Shown: positions 48,001 to 56,408, numbered from the stretch's first letter. The stretch: 64,000 nucleotides of DNA from Methylocystis silviterrae (GCF_013350005.1 NZ_JABVWW010000004.1:289970-353969); one strand, 5' to 3'. Numbers and translations: made by a program. Notes: a model not told the origin generated them from the sequence alone.

Positions 48001-48528
48001 GACGAAATGGTAGTCGGACTGATGCGCGGTGGTTGAGGATTCGGCGGTGTGATCGTCGCCCATGAGGGCCAGCGCGCCGCCATGGCGCGACGTGCCGGCA
48101 AGATTGACGTGGCGGAAGGCGTCGCCGCTGCGGTCGATGCCTGGACCTTTGCCGTACCAGAGCGAGAAGACGCCGTCGTATCTGCCTTCGCCGCGCATCT
48201 CGGCCTGCTGCGCGCCCCAGATGGCGGTCGCGGCGAGATCCTCGTTGAGCCCGGGCATATACAAGATATTATTGGCGTCGAAGAGCGCCTTGGCCTTGTG
48301 CATCTGCGCGTCGACGCCGCCGAGCGGCGAGCCGCGGTAGCCGGTGACGAAGCCCGCGGTGTTCAGTCCGGCGCGGCGGTCCGCCTCCTTCTGCATAAGG
48401 AGCATACGCACGATCGCCTGGGTGCCGGTGATTAGAACGCGCGACCTGTCGAGATCAAATCGATCGGAGAGCGACGCCTCGGCGAAGGCGGAGCCGGTCT
48501 TTGCGTCGCCGGCGGCTATGTCTGCCAT
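45013..48528 (-). CDS. Indolepyruvate ferredoxin oxidoreductase, fused alpha-beta
   Basis: Large 2-oxoacid oxidoreductase of 1171 residues, with IorA- and IorB-like parts in one chain. It decarboxylates aryl pyruvates (from Trp, Phe or Tyr) to acyl-CoA and reduces ferredoxin. The TPP site is seen as G-D-G-T-Y-N-H-S-G-S; the iron-sulfur ligands lie in H-F-C-A-G-C-P-H and in C-E-G-C-G-D-C followed by a Cys-rich C-N-K-D-F-S-C-L-E-G-F-C. The gamma-type domain (about 725-900) begins at G-V-L-I-A-G-L-G-G-T-G-V. The start has AGGAGA upstream. Fused forms of this length are common in aerobic proteobacteria. Confidence 0.92.
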   Translation of the reverse strand: MADIAAGDAKTGSAFAEASLSDRFDLDRSRVLITGTQAIVRMLLMQKEADRRAGLNTAGFVTGYRGSPLGGVDAQMHKAKALFDANNILYMPGLNEDLAATAIWGAQQAEMRGEGRYDGVFSLWYGKGPGIDRSGDAFRHVNLAGTSRHGGALALMGDDHTAESSTTAHQSDYHFVDVMIPILSPAGVQEILDYGLYGFALSRFAGVWVGLKLLKDTVESTASIDGSLDRIRPIVPPSFFLPPGGLNIRPGDPVLAQEERMQESKRDAMLAFIRANRLNRIITSGGANPKIGVITVGKSYLDVRQAMDDLGLDEVKANDLGLRLYKIAAPWPLEPQGLREFARGLDLIIVVEEKRSLIEVQLREELYGAPHQPLCIGKKDERGEWLFPVKGALDSNDVAIAIGRRLLKYHSLDELEARVRRLEKLQDRRRTMTDVTVRVPHFCAGCPHSTSTHVPEGSRAYTGIGCHYMAQWMDRSTEGYTHMGGEGANWIGEAPFSTRKHMFQNLGDGTYNHSGSLAIRFAVATNTNITFKILFNGVVAMTGGQKHEGELTVETIARQVAAEGVQKIALVSDEPGKYAPTIGWPPGLTIHHRNVLNEVQRDLAQTDGVTVLIYDQTCATEKRRLRKRGLMNDPDSRVIINELVCEGCGDCGTASNCVAVQPVETEFGRKRRIDQSACNKDFSCLEGFCPSFVTVHGGRMKKAPLPSTQDDGGLPALPEPAIAEIGAVPYGVLIAGLGGTGVVTVSAILGMAAHLEGKGVGVIDMAGLAQKGGAVYCHVKIGRAPADVHAIRIAAGEADLLLGCDLVVAGAKQVLAAVEQGKTAVLVNSAEVFPGDIERNPDFVLPSEEIKQAIRRAAGPESTFIDTTALAQALLGDSIAANIFILGYAWQKGYLPLSEAAILRAIELNGESVPMNQSAFLWGRRAAHDLSSVLATVKSLRQPNGDREKAKTLEEIIERRAAFLVGYQNEAYAARFRARVEKIARLEALRAPGSRELTEAVARYLFKLMAAKDYYEVARLYTDGAFQRQLEDTFEGDLRLELHLAPNFPSLQRKTDFGGSRKITFGPWMFKVLRVLARMKTLRNTWFDVFRFDHDRVVEGRLLKDYEALLDEFSASLTRENHAGAVALARLPEYIRGFGHIKARHIAAADAERERLMAEYRQPSAVKLAAE

Positions 48529-48802
48529 TACTGCTCTCCTGCGAGAAATCGGGGCGAAGCGCGCTTGGGACTCTTGCGCTCACACGCTAAAGCAAGGATC
48601 AACCCGTGAACGAATCCGGTTTAAAGACCCAGCTGGTCGCGGCCTTCCGCCGCAGAGGCGCCCAGTAGCGCCGATTCTATATCCGCCACCTTATGCCACA
48701 CGGAAGCGCCTTTTCAAGGACGGATCTGCTAGCATGCACAGGCTCGAAGCGGGAGCCTGCGCCGCGTTTTCGCCGCCTTCGCCGCCTAAGCGCGAGACTC
48801 GC

Positions 48803-49447
48803 ATGAAGCTGAAAATCAACTCGGTTCTCATCCTTTTGACCATGGCGACGGGGATTGGCGCGGCCTCGGCCCATCCGCATGTCTGGGTCGCGGTGCGCAG
48901 CGAAGTCGTATTCGCGCCAGACGGCAAGATCGCGGGCGTTCGGCACGCCTGGGAATTCGACGAGATGTATTCGGCCTATGCGGTGCAGGGGCTGGGCAAG
49001 GACGGCAAGCCGCCCACCCGGGAAGAACTTGCGCCGCTCGCCAGGACGAACGTCGAGTCGCTGGCCGAATTCGAGTTTTTCACCTTCGCCAAGCAGAACA
49101 GCGCCAAGCTCGCGTTCAAGCAGCCGGAAAATGTGGCGCTCGAAGCCAATGACAAGAAGATCGTCACCCTGCGCTTCTTCCTGCCGCTGGAGACGCCGAT
49201 CGCGGCGAAGAAGCCGTTCTCCTTTCAGGTCTATGACCCCACCTATTTCGTCTCCTTCGGACTCGAGAAGAAAGATCCCGTGACGCTCGCCGGAGCGCCG
49301 GGCGGATGCTCGCTCAGTCTCGTCGAACCTGCGCCGCTCGTGGCGACTGAAAACCAGAAACTGAGCGAAGCGTTTTTTCAGAACCTGTCGCCAGGCGCCG
49401 ATTTCGGCATGAAGCTGGCGACGCGCGCGATCGTGGCCTGTCCGTGA
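48803..49447 (+). CDS. DUF1007 periplasmic protein paired with NicO
   Basis: Exported protein of 214 residues. The signal peptide ends in G-A-A-S-A, leaving mature H-P-H-V-W-V, the conserved DUF1007 start and a possible metal-binding site. DUF1007 genes are usually next to NicO/RcnA-type exporters, as here, and are thought to help periplasmic nickel or cobalt handling. It overlaps the exporter gene by four bases (GTGA). The frame is open for 153 codons upstream, but the signal peptide fixes the start. Confidence 0.85.
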   Translation: MKLKINSVLILLTMATGIGAASAHPHVWVAVRSEVVFAPDGKIAGVRHAWEFDEMYSAYAVQGLGKDGKPPTREELAPLARTNVESLAEFEFFTFAKQNSAKLAFKQPENVALEANDKKIVTLRFFLPLETPIAAKKPFSFQVYDPTYFVSFGLEKKDPVTLAGAPGGCSLSLVEPAPLVATENQKLSEAFFQNLSPGADFGMKLATRAIVACP

Positions 49448-50448
49448 AGATTGGACAGAGGGCGGTTTGGCTCGGCGTGACCGCCGCGGCGCTGGCCGTG
49501 ATCGCCGCCGCATCGGCCTGGGGCGCGCCGCGCCATCCATTTGCGGTCGGCGCGCAAGAATCGACCGCGGCGGCGACAGGCGTCGCCGGGCTTATCCTGG
49601 CATGGCAAAGCAAGTTCCACGCTGAGCTGCACGCAGCCGTGCGCGCGCTGAAGACCGATCCTTCCGCGTTCTTCGCGCTCGCTGCGGCGAGTTTCGCCTA
49701 TGGCGCTTTTCACGCCGCCGGACCCGGCCACGGCAAAGCGGTGCTTGCATCCTACATGCTTGCCAATGAAACGGCGCTGCGCCGCGGTCTGCTGCTCGCG
49801 GCGCTCGCCGCGCTGCTGCAAGGACTGGTCGCCATCGCCGTCGTCGGCGCGGCGGCGGCGTTGTTCCGGGCGACCGCGAATCAGATGAGCGACGCGACCC
49901 ACTTCATCGAGCTTGCAAGCTATGCGGCGGTCGCGGCGCTCGGCGCGCGCCTCGCCTGGGTGAAAGGCCACGCGCTATCGGCCGCCCTCCGCATGCCCGC
50001 AATCGCCCCGACGGCGCGCGGCTTCGTTTGCGAGGCCATCGACGACCCGACGCATGTGCATGACGCGACCTGCCGCCACGCGCCGGACCCTTCGACATTG
50101 GGAGGACCGAAGTTTCGCCTCGCCGACGCCGCCGCGACTATCGTCGCCGCCGGCCTGCGCCCCTGCTCGGGGGCGATTCTGGTGCTGGCGTTCACACTGT
50201 CGCAGGGGCTTTTCGTCGCCGGCGCCGGGGCGGTCATCGCCATGTCGGCGGGAACGGCGATGACGACGAGCGCCCTCGCCGCGACGGCTGTTTACGCCAA
50301 GAGCGCCGCGGTGCGGTTTGGCGCGAAGGATTCACGGCGCGCGGTCATCATCGCCCGCGGCGGCGAGTTCGTCGCCGCAATTCTCGTTCTGGCGCTCGGC
50401 GTTTCGCTGCTCTTCGGCCTCGGGCCGGCGCCACCCGGGACGGCGTAA
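49444..50448 (+). CDS. NicO/RcnA-family nickel/cobalt exporter
   Basis: Membrane transporter of 334 residues with about six to seven helices. The family motif H-A-A-G-P-G-H-G-K-A-V lies in helix two; the second conserved motif G-L-R-P-C-S-G-A-I-L-V-L is near the end. A short His/Cys loop lies between (T-H-V-H-D-A-T-C-R-H). GTG start in GTGA with the DUF1007 gene. The nearby cobalamin operon suggests cobalt as a natural substrate, but the direction and metal are inferred from the family. Confidence 0.85.
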   Translation: MKIGQRAVWLGVTAAALAVIAAASAWGAPRHPFAVGAQESTAAATGVAGLILAWQSKFHAELHAAVRALKTDPSAFFALAAASFAYGAFHAAGPGHGKAVLASYMLANETALRRGLLLAALAALLQGLVAIAVVGAAAALFRATANQMSDATHFIELASYAAVAALGARLAWVKGHALSAALRMPAIAPTARGFVCEAIDDPTHVHDATCRHAPDPSTLGGPKFRLADAAATIVAAGLRPCSGAILVLAFTLSQGLFVAGAGAVIAMSAGTAMTTSALAATAVYAKSAAVRFGAKDSRRAVIIARGGEFVAAILVLALGVSLLFGLGPAPPGTA

Positions 50449-50588
50449 CGCGGCTCGCGGCGACGCAACATAATGATTGCGGCGGGGATGGCCTCATTCG
50501 ACGCGAGACGCGCTATCTTGAACAAGAACACACAGGCGCAGCGGACGATTCGCGTCGCGCGCTTCACGCCCGCGAAGTCGAGGACGAC

Positions 50589-52346
50589 ATGACCAGCGCA
50601 GAAAAAATAGAGGACCCTTACGTCAAGCGGCCCTGGCTTTCGTCCTACCCCGCTGGCGTCCCGGCGGACATCGACGAATCTTCCTATTCGACGCTGGTCA
50701 ATATGTTCAACGCGAGCGTTGCGGAATTCGCCGAGCGGCCGGCGATGGAGAGTTTCGGCGCGACGCTCACCTTCGAGGAGTTCGGCCGCGCCGCGGTGGC
50801 CGTCGCCGCCTGGCTGCAGACGCGCGGATTAAGAAAAGGCGATCGGGTCGCGATCATGTCGCCCAACGTCCTCGCCTATCCAGCGACCCTCTTTGGCGTC
50901 TTGCTGGCTGGCGGCGTCGTTGTGAACGTCAATCCTCTGTACACGCCGCATGAGCTCGAGCACCAGATGAACGACTCCGGCGCGCGCTTCTTGTTCGTGT
51001 TCGAAAACTTCGCGCATACGGCGGCCGCCGCCTGGCCGCACATGAAAGTCGAACGTGCGGTGATCGTGAAGCCCGGAGATCTGATGGGGCTGCGCGGACT
51101 GATCGTCAATTTCGTCTCGCGCTGGGTCAAACGCATGGTCCCCAGCTATCGGCTGCCCGGCTGCGTCGGCTTCGCGCATGTGTTGCAAGCGGGCGCCGAG
51201 GAGCCATTCAAGCCGCCGCAAATCGGGCCGGACGATATCGCATTTCTGCAATACACCGGCGGCACGACCGGCATCGCCAAGGGCGCCATGCTGCTGCATC
51301 GCAACGTCGCCGCCAATGTCGAACAGTCGTGGACCTGGCTGAAGCCCTACCTCGAAGGTAAGCCGCTGATCATGGTGACGGCGCTGCCGCTCTACCATAT
51401 TTTTGGACTGACGGCCTGCCTGCTGCTTGTGGTGAAGACCGGCGGTTGCTGCCTGCTGATCGCCAATCCCCGCGACATCAAGGGCCTGATCGCGACGCTA
51501 CGAAAATCGACGTTCACGTTGTTCTCCGGCGTCAACACGCTTTACGCGGCGATCGCCGACCATTCCGCCGCCGGCTCGGTCGACTATTCCAATCTTCTCC
51601 TGACCATCTCCGGCGGCATGTCGACCCAGGAGGTCGTGGCGCAAAAGTGGAAGGCGTTGACGGGAAAGCCGATCGTCGAAGGCTATGGACTGACCGAAAC
51701 GTCGCCGATCGTGACGATCAATAAGCCGACGATCGCCGAATTCACGGGCGCGATCGGCTATCCGGCGCCGTCGACGGAAATCTCGGTGCGTTCGCCCGAG
51801 GGCGAGCCCGTTCCCCTTGGCGAGCGCGGCGAACTCTGCGTCAAGGGGCCGCAGTTGATGGGCGGCTACTGGCGCAGGCCGGATGAGACGGCGAAAGCCC
51901 TGACCGCCGACGGTTTTCTCAAAACTGGCGACATTGCGGTGATGGCGCCGGACGGGCTCATCAAGATCGTCGATCGGTTGAAGGACATGATCCTCGTCTC
52001 GGGATTCAACGTCTATCCGAACGAAGTCGAATCGGTCCTCGTCGAACACCCCAAGGTGAAGGAAGTAGCTGTCATCGGCGTGCCGAATGAACATTCCGGC
52101 GAAGCGCCGATGGCGTTCGTCGTGGCGCGCGATCCGAGCCTCACGCGCGAAGAGTTGCGCGCTTTCGCGCATGAGCAACTGACGAGCTACAAGGTTCCGC
52201 GTCATTACGAATTTCGCGAGAGCCTGCCCAAGAGCACCGTCGGCAAAATTTTGCGGCGCGCGCTCAAGGACGAATTTCTCGCGCGCAAGAATACCGTCGC
52301 CGATGAGGGACGCGGCAAGAGCGTAAGAACCGAACTCAAACGCTGA
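50589..52346 (+). CDS. fadD: Long-chain fatty acid-CoA ligase FadD
   Basis: AMP-forming acyl-CoA synthetase of 585 residues. P-loop-like motif Y-T-G-G-T-T-G-I-A-K-G-A, the A5 motif G-Y-G-L-T-E-T-S-P, and the C-terminal catalytic Lys in S-T-V-G-K-I-L-R-R are all present, as is D-R-L-K-D-M-I. It activates fatty acids for degradation or lipid remodelling. GAGGA precedes the ATG by five bases. It is convergent with the biotin operon, with only eight bases between the stops. Confidence 0.92.
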   Translation: MTSAEKIEDPYVKRPWLSSYPAGVPADIDESSYSTLVNMFNASVAEFAERPAMESFGATLTFEEFGRAAVAVAAWLQTRGLRKGDRVAIMSPNVLAYPATLFGVLLAGGVVVNVNPLYTPHELEHQMNDSGARFLFVFENFAHTAAAAWPHMKVERAVIVKPGDLMGLRGLIVNFVSRWVKRMVPSYRLPGCVGFAHVLQAGAEEPFKPPQIGPDDIAFLQYTGGTTGIAKGAMLLHRNVAANVEQSWTWLKPYLEGKPLIMVTALPLYHIFGLTACLLLVVKTGGCCLLIANPRDIKGLIATLRKSTFTLFSGVNTLYAAIADHSAAGSVDYSNLLLTISGGMSTQEVVAQKWKALTGKPIVEGYGLTETSPIVTINKPTIAEFTGAIGYPAPSTEISVRSPEGEPVPLGERGELCVKGPQLMGGYWRRPDETAKALTADGFLKTGDIAVMAPDGLIKIVDRLKDMILVSGFNVYPNEVESVLVEHPKVKEVAVIGVPNEHSGEAPMAFVVARDPSLTREELRAFAHEQLTSYKVPRHYEFRESLPKSTVGKILRRALKDEFLARKNTVADEGRGKSVRTELKR

Positions 52347-52354
52347 CGATCGCA

Positions 52355-53626
52355 CTATGCAGATGCGCCGAAGCAATCGGCCGCCTCGCTGATCGCGTCA
52401 TAGACGAGATCGAGTTCGGCCGCCTCGACGCAGTATGGCGGAAAGACATAGATCGTCGGCCCGAGCGGGCGCAGCAGAAGACCGCGCGCATTGAAGAAGC
52501 GCATGAGATCGAGCGCGATCGTCGCAAGATAGCCGCCCTCCGCGACATTGAGATCGAGCGCCGTAATGATTCCGAGCCGACGCGCGTTCGAGAAGCGCGC
52601 GTCGGACGCGAAGCGCGCAAGCCGCGTCGCCTGCATGTCGCATAGCGCCGCGACGCGGGCGGCGGGTTCGCCCGTCGCCCAGACGTCGAGATTGGCGAGC
52701 GCCGCCGCGCAGGCGATCGGATTGGCGGTGTAGGAGCTGGAATGAAAAAAGGCGCGGGCGCGCTCCGGCGATAAATGCGCCTCAAAAATTTCGCGTTTGC
52801 ACATGGTGACGGCGAGCGGCAGGGCGCCGCCGGTGAGGCCCTTGGCGTAGCAGGCGATGTCCGGAACGACGCCCGCCTGCTCGCATGCGAAGAGCGTTCC
52901 GGTGCGGCCGAAGCCCGTCATCACTTCGTCGGCGATGAACAGCACGCCGTAATGCGCGCAAATGCGCTTCATCTCCGCAAGCGTATCGGCGCGGTAGATG
53001 AGCATGCCGCCCGCGCCCAATATCAGCGGCTCGACAAGCAAGGCGGCGGGTCTGTCGCGGCAGGCGCGCTCCAGCGCGTCGAGCGTCTCCTGCTCGCGCC
53101 CGCGCGTGGGGAAGGGAATGCGCGAGACCTCATAGAGCAGCGGCTCGTAAGGCGCGTTGAAGGGCGATCGCGCGCCGACGGACATCGTGCCGATCGTATC
53201 GCCGTGATAGCCGTGTTCGAGCGCGACGATGCGCGTGCGCGTCTCGCCGCGATTGCGCCAGAAGCCGAGCGCCATCTTGAGCGCCACTTCGACGCAGGTG
53301 GAGCCGCTGTCGGAATAAAACACATAGTCGAGGCCCGGCGGCGTCAGCGCCACAAGGCGCCGCGCCAGCGCTTCCGCCGGCTCATGGGTGAAGCCGGCAA
53401 AGATGATCTGATCGAGCCATTCGGTTTCTTCACGGATCGCCTGCATGATGGCAGGGTGGCGATGGCCGTGGGTGATCACCCACCAGGACGAGATGGCGTC
53501 GAGAAAGCGCTTGCCGTCTTCGGCTTCGAGCCAGGCCCCTTCGGCGCGCGCAATCTTGACGGCGCCGGGCTGCAGCGCATGCTGCGTGAACGGCCGCCAG
53601 ACCGGGGACTCTGTGACGAGGCTCAC
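52355..53626 (-). CDS. bioA: Adenosylmethionine-8-amino-7-oxononanoate aminotransferase
   Basis: PLP enzyme of 423 residues for the third-last step of biotin synthesis (KAPA to DAPA with SAM as amino donor). W-W-V-I-T-H-G-H, the H-G-Y-H-G-D-T-I-G motif and the PLP lysine in C-Y-A-K-G-L-T-G-G are typical. GTG start in GTGA with the bioD stop. It ends the operon; bioB is not in the window. Confidence 0.93.
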   Translation of the reverse strand: MSLVTESPVWRPFTQHALQPGAVKIARAEGAWLEAEDGKRFLDAISSWWVITHGHRHPAIMQAIREETEWLDQIIFAGFTHEPAEALARRLVALTPPGLDYVFYSDSGSTCVEVALKMALGFWRNRGETRTRIVALEHGYHGDTIGTMSVGARSPFNAPYEPLLYEVSRIPFPTRGREQETLDALERACRDRPAALLVEPLILGAGGMLIYRADTLAEMKRICAHYGVLFIADEVMTGFGRTGTLFACEQAGVVPDIACYAKGLTGGALPLAVTMCKREIFEAHLSPERARAFFHSSSYTANPIACAAALANLDVWATGEPAARVAALCDMQATRLARFASDARFSNARRLGIITALDLNVAEGGYLATIALDLMRFFNARGLLLRPLGPTIYVFPPYCVEAAELDLVYDAISEAADCFGASA

Positions 53627-54258
53627 GCGCCGCTCCCGAAGGCGTCGCGCGCGATTGCGGCGTTAAACGCCGCGCCGAGCGTTTTTTTATTCAGGGGATC
53701 GAGCTTTGGCAGGCGGCCAAGAATGCGCGCGCCGCCGATCGTCTCGATCGAATGTTGCGCGTCGGCGTCGGCGTCGCCGACGAACATGATTCCGGTGATC
53801 GAGATTCCGCGTCTGCGCAACGCTTCGAGCGTGAGCAGGCTGTGATTGATCGTGCCGAGACGCGTGCGCGCGACGAGTATGACGGGCAAGCGCCAGCGTT
53901 CGAGCACGTCGATCGTCAACGCGCGGTCGCTGAGCGGCGTCAGCACGCCGCCGGCCGTCTCTATGATCAGAGGACCGTCGCACGGCGGCGGATTCAGCGC
54001 GGCGGCGGCGATCTCGACGCCCTCGTCGCGCGCGGCAAGATGCGGCGAGGCCGGTCGACGCAGCCGCCAGGCTTCTGGGAAAATATGCTCAGCCGGCGCG
54101 CCCGAAAGACGCGCGACGATCTGCGAGTCCGTCTCGCCATCGAGACCCGACTGCACCGGCTTCCAATAATAGGCGTTAAGCGCCCCGACGATCGCGGCGG
54201 AGACGACGGTTTTCCCGACGCCCGTATCCGTTCCCACGATCACGAAGCGGCGCTTCAT
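53623..54258 (-). CDS. bioD: Dethiobiotin synthetase
   Basis: ATP-dependent ligase of 211 residues that closes the ureido ring of dethiobiotin. The P-loop G-T-D-T-G-V-G-K-T is at the start, followed by K-P-V-Q-S-G and the E-T-A-G-G-V motif. It overlaps bioF and bioA by four bases each. Confidence 0.93.
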   Translation of the reverse strand: MKRRFVIVGTDTGVGKTVVSAAIVGALNAYYWKPVQSGLDGETDSQIVARLSGAPAEHIFPEAWRLRRPASPHLAARDEGVEIAAAALNPPPCDGPLIIETAGGVLTPLSDRALTIDVLERWRLPVILVARTRLGTINHSLLTLEALRRRGISITGIMFVGDADADAQHSIETIGGARILGRLPKLDPLNKKTLGAAFNAAIARDAFGSGA

Positions 54259-55388
54259 GGTTCGAGCCTCGCGAGTTCTTCGCCAAGATGCGCGATCATA
54301 CGCGCGACGTCATCTTCGCTCGCATGCAGCGTCAGCGCGATGCGCAAGCGAGCAGAGCCGTTCGGCACTGTTGGCGGACGAATGGCGCGAATGTCATAGC
54401 CATGCGCCTGCATGCGCGACGCAAGAGTCGTCGCGCGGACGTCGGCGCCGACGATGATGGGTTGGATCTGGCTGCCAGAAGGTGCGATTGCGCAGAGCCG
54501 CCGCAGGTCGGCGCCGGCGAAATCGATACGCGACATCAGCTCGGCGCGCCGATCGTCGGCCGCTTCGATGATCTTGAGCGCCGCGCGCACGCAAGCGGCC
54601 ATAACGGGCGAAGGCGCAGTCGCGAAGATGAAGGACCGGCAGCGGTTGACCATGAAGTCGCGCAGGACGCGCGGCAGACAGAGCAGACCGCCGGCGACTC
54701 CCAGCGCTTTGCCGCATGTATGCAAAGTGACGACGTTCTCCGCGCCTTCAAAACGCGCGGCGAGTCCGCGGCCGCCCGGACCATAGACGCCCGTCGCATG
54801 CGCTTCGTCGATCAGGAGGAAGGCTTCGTTTCGCTCGGCGAGCGCGAACAGATCATCGAGCGGCGCCTTGTCGCCGTCCATGCTGTAAAGGCTTTCCACG
54901 ACGATCCAGATTCGCCCGCGTCCGCCTTTTTCGCGCCAGGCGCGGATCGCGTCCTCGGCGGCGCCGACGTCATTATGGCGGAACTTCGCATTCGGCGCGC
55001 GCGCCAATCGCATGCCCTCATGGGCGCTGGCGTGCGCGAGCGCGTCATAGAGTATGAGATCTTCGCGCTGAGGCGCCGTCGAGAGCAGCGCTTCGTTGGC
55101 GGTAAAGCCGCCGCTGAAATACAGCGCGCTTTCCGCGCCAAAAAAACGCGCCGCGTCCTCTTCCAGCGCTTCATGCTCCGGATGATTGCCGCGCAACAGC
55201 CGCGAACCGCCGGCGCCAACGGGAACGCCGCGCGCGAGCGCCGTCGTCACGGCCGCGGCGAGTTCGGGCGACTCGGCCAAAGCCAGATAATCATTCGACG
55301 CGAAATCCAGTCCGGCGCGCGAAGCGAGCGCGCGCAGTCTGCCGCGCGCGGCGAGGCTCGCAAGATCTTGCGCGTAGCGCTCAAGCAT
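54255..55388 (-). CDS. bioF: 8-amino-7-oxononanoate synthase
   Basis: PLP-dependent condensing enzyme of 377 residues joining pimeloyl-ACP/CoA and alanine. It has D-F-A-S-N-D-Y-L near the start, D-E-A-H-A-T-G-V and the PLP lysine in T-C-G-K-A-L-G. It starts 17 bases after the zinc-finger/HTH gene, so these appear co-transcribed. It overlaps bioD by four bases. Confidence 0.93.
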   Translation of the reverse strand: MLERYAQDLASLAARGRLRALASRAGLDFASNDYLALAESPELAAAVTTALARGVPVGAGGSRLLRGNHPEHEALEEDAARFFGAESALYFSGGFTANEALLSTAPQREDLILYDALAHASAHEGMRLARAPNAKFRHNDVGAAEDAIRAWREKGGRGRIWIVVESLYSMDGDKAPLDDLFALAERNEAFLLIDEAHATGVYGPGGRGLAARFEGAENVVTLHTCGKALGVAGGLLCLPRVLRDFMVNRCRSFIFATAPSPVMAACVRAALKIIEAADDRRAELMSRIDFAGADLRRLCAIAPSGSQIQPIIVGADVRATTLASRMQAHGYDIRAIRPPTVPNGSARLRIALTLHASEDDVARMIAHLGEELARLEP

Positions 55389-55405
55389 GAAGTGCCGATG
55401 CTCGA

Positions 55406-55750
55406 TCAGGAGAAACGCTCCCAGGCGGCCTGTCGGGAAACGCCCAGGACCTTGCCGATCGCCGTCCAGCTCACCTCGCGTTTGCGAAGCGCCGCGACTT
55501 GCGCGTGAATCAGTGAATGCAGCGCCGCCACGCTGGCCTCGCTCGCCTTGATCGAGGTCAACAGCTGCTCGTCGGTGAGGTCGTCCCAGCTTTTGAACGG
55601 CGAAGGCGCGGCGTCAAGGATGGTGTTGCAGACCCCCACGCAATCTTCGCAAATGTAGCCGCCGGCTGCGCCGCCGACGAGCCGCGCGACCTGCGTCTCC
55701 GACTTCTTGCAGAATGAGCAGCGCAGCTTACGTTTGGGCAAGGCCAGCAT
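55406..55750 (-). CDS. ClpX-type zinc finger plus helix-turn-helix protein
   Basis: Small protein of 114 residues. The N-terminal part has the four Cys of a ClpX-type C4 zinc finger: C11/C14 (C-S-F-C-K-K-S) and C34/C37 (I-C-E-D-C-V). The C-terminal part has a helix-turn-helix at about 93-112 (S-W-T-A-I-G-K-V-L-G-V-S-R-Q-A-A-W). The AAA+ domain of ClpX is absent. Its place as first gene before bioF-bioD-bioA suggests a DNA-binding regulator of the operon; similar small proteins exist in other Rhizobiales without a firm role. The ATG at 55750 is chosen because a TTG at 55819 would put the palindromes inside the gene. Confidence 0.75.
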   Translation of the reverse strand: MLALPKRKLRCSFCKKSETQVARLVGGAAGGYICEDCVGVCNTILDAAPSPFKSWDDLTDEQLLTSIKASEASVAALHSLIHAQVAALRKREVSWTAIGKVLGVSRQAAWERFS

Positions 55751-55781
55751 GACAGCTCTCGCATGTCCAGGGCGATCGGGC

Positions 55782-55831
55782 GTCAAGCCGATCTTGACAG
55801 CCTGCGGGACCTCCGTCAAGCCACCCTTGAC
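55782..55831. promoter_or_regulatory. Two GTCAAG-N5-CTTGAC palindromes, candidate operator
   Basis: GTCAAG-N5-CTTGAC occurs at 55782-55798 and again at 55815-55831, arms identical and centres 33 bp apart, about three helix turns. A further half-like CTTGAA follows at 55840. They lie between the zinc-finger/HTH-bio operon and the divergent methyltransferase gene. Each CTTGAC also contains a possible -35 element (TTGAC). Neither the known BioR (TTAT-type) nor the BirA operator was recognised here. Confidence 0.65.
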
Positions 55832-55902
55832 AAGGGCGAACTTGAAACGAGCGCCCCGAACCGCGATCTAAAGAGAAGCGTTTTCCACCGATAGGAGCCG
55901 CA

Positions 55903-56388
55903 ATGAACGCGCAGCTCGGCGCAAATGCATCACCCTCCCGCATTCCGTGGCCGCCGATCCTGATGGCGATGACGCTCGCCGCCGGGCTGGCGCTCGACGC
56001 CGCGACAGGGGCTTCGCTCATCGATCGCGCTTCCTCCCCGCTGCCGCAGCTCGCCGGCGCAGCGATCGTCGTCCTCGCACTGGCGAATGACGTCTGGTGC
56101 TTTCGCATCCTCTCGCGCCATCAAACAACGATCATGCCGCATCGCGCCGCGTCCTTTCTCGTGACCGAGGGGCCGTTCCGCTTTTCCCGCAATCCGATCT
56201 ATGTGTCTCATGTCGCCCTGATCTTTGGACTTGGTCTGTTCCTCGGCTCGCCCTTCACGCTGTTGTTAACGCCTGTTCTCGCTTTTGGGCTGACGAAGCT
56301 GGCGATCGAGCCCGAAGAGCGGCATCTACTTGAGAAATTTGGCGACGATTATCGGTCCTATATGGCGCGCACGCGGCGGTGGCTTTAA
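55903..56388 (+). CDS. Isoprenylcysteine carboxyl methyltransferase-family membrane protein
   Basis: Membrane methyltransferase-like protein of 161 residues with four to five helices. The conserved C-terminal signature is G-P-F-R-F-S-R-N-P-I-Y-V-S-H followed by E-E-R-H-L-L-E-K-F-G-D-D-Y-R-S-Y, as in ICMT/PEMT-like bacterial proteins that methylate lipids or unknown acceptors. AGGAG precedes the ATG. The copA gene starts 20 bases later, so the two may be co-transcribed. Confidence 0.85.
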   Translation: MNAQLGANASPSRIPWPPILMAMTLAAGLALDAATGASLIDRASSPLPQLAGAAIVVLALANDVWCFRILSRHQTTIMPHRAASFLVTEGPFRFSRNPIYVSHVALIFGLGLFLGSPFTLLLTPVLAFGLTKLAIEPEERHLLEKFGDDYRSYMARTRRWL

Positions 56389-56408
56389 ACTGATGCATTG
56401 AGGGCGTT

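Noticed and set aside
45745..48036. Long open frame antisense to the indolepyruvate oxidoreductase
   Set aside because: Same cause; no recognisable domain, and the opposite strand encodes a full-length conserved enzyme.
55751..55819. Earlier TTG start for the zinc-finger/HTH protein
   Set aside because: It would place the palindromic operator inside the coding region, and the extra residues show no conservation pattern.
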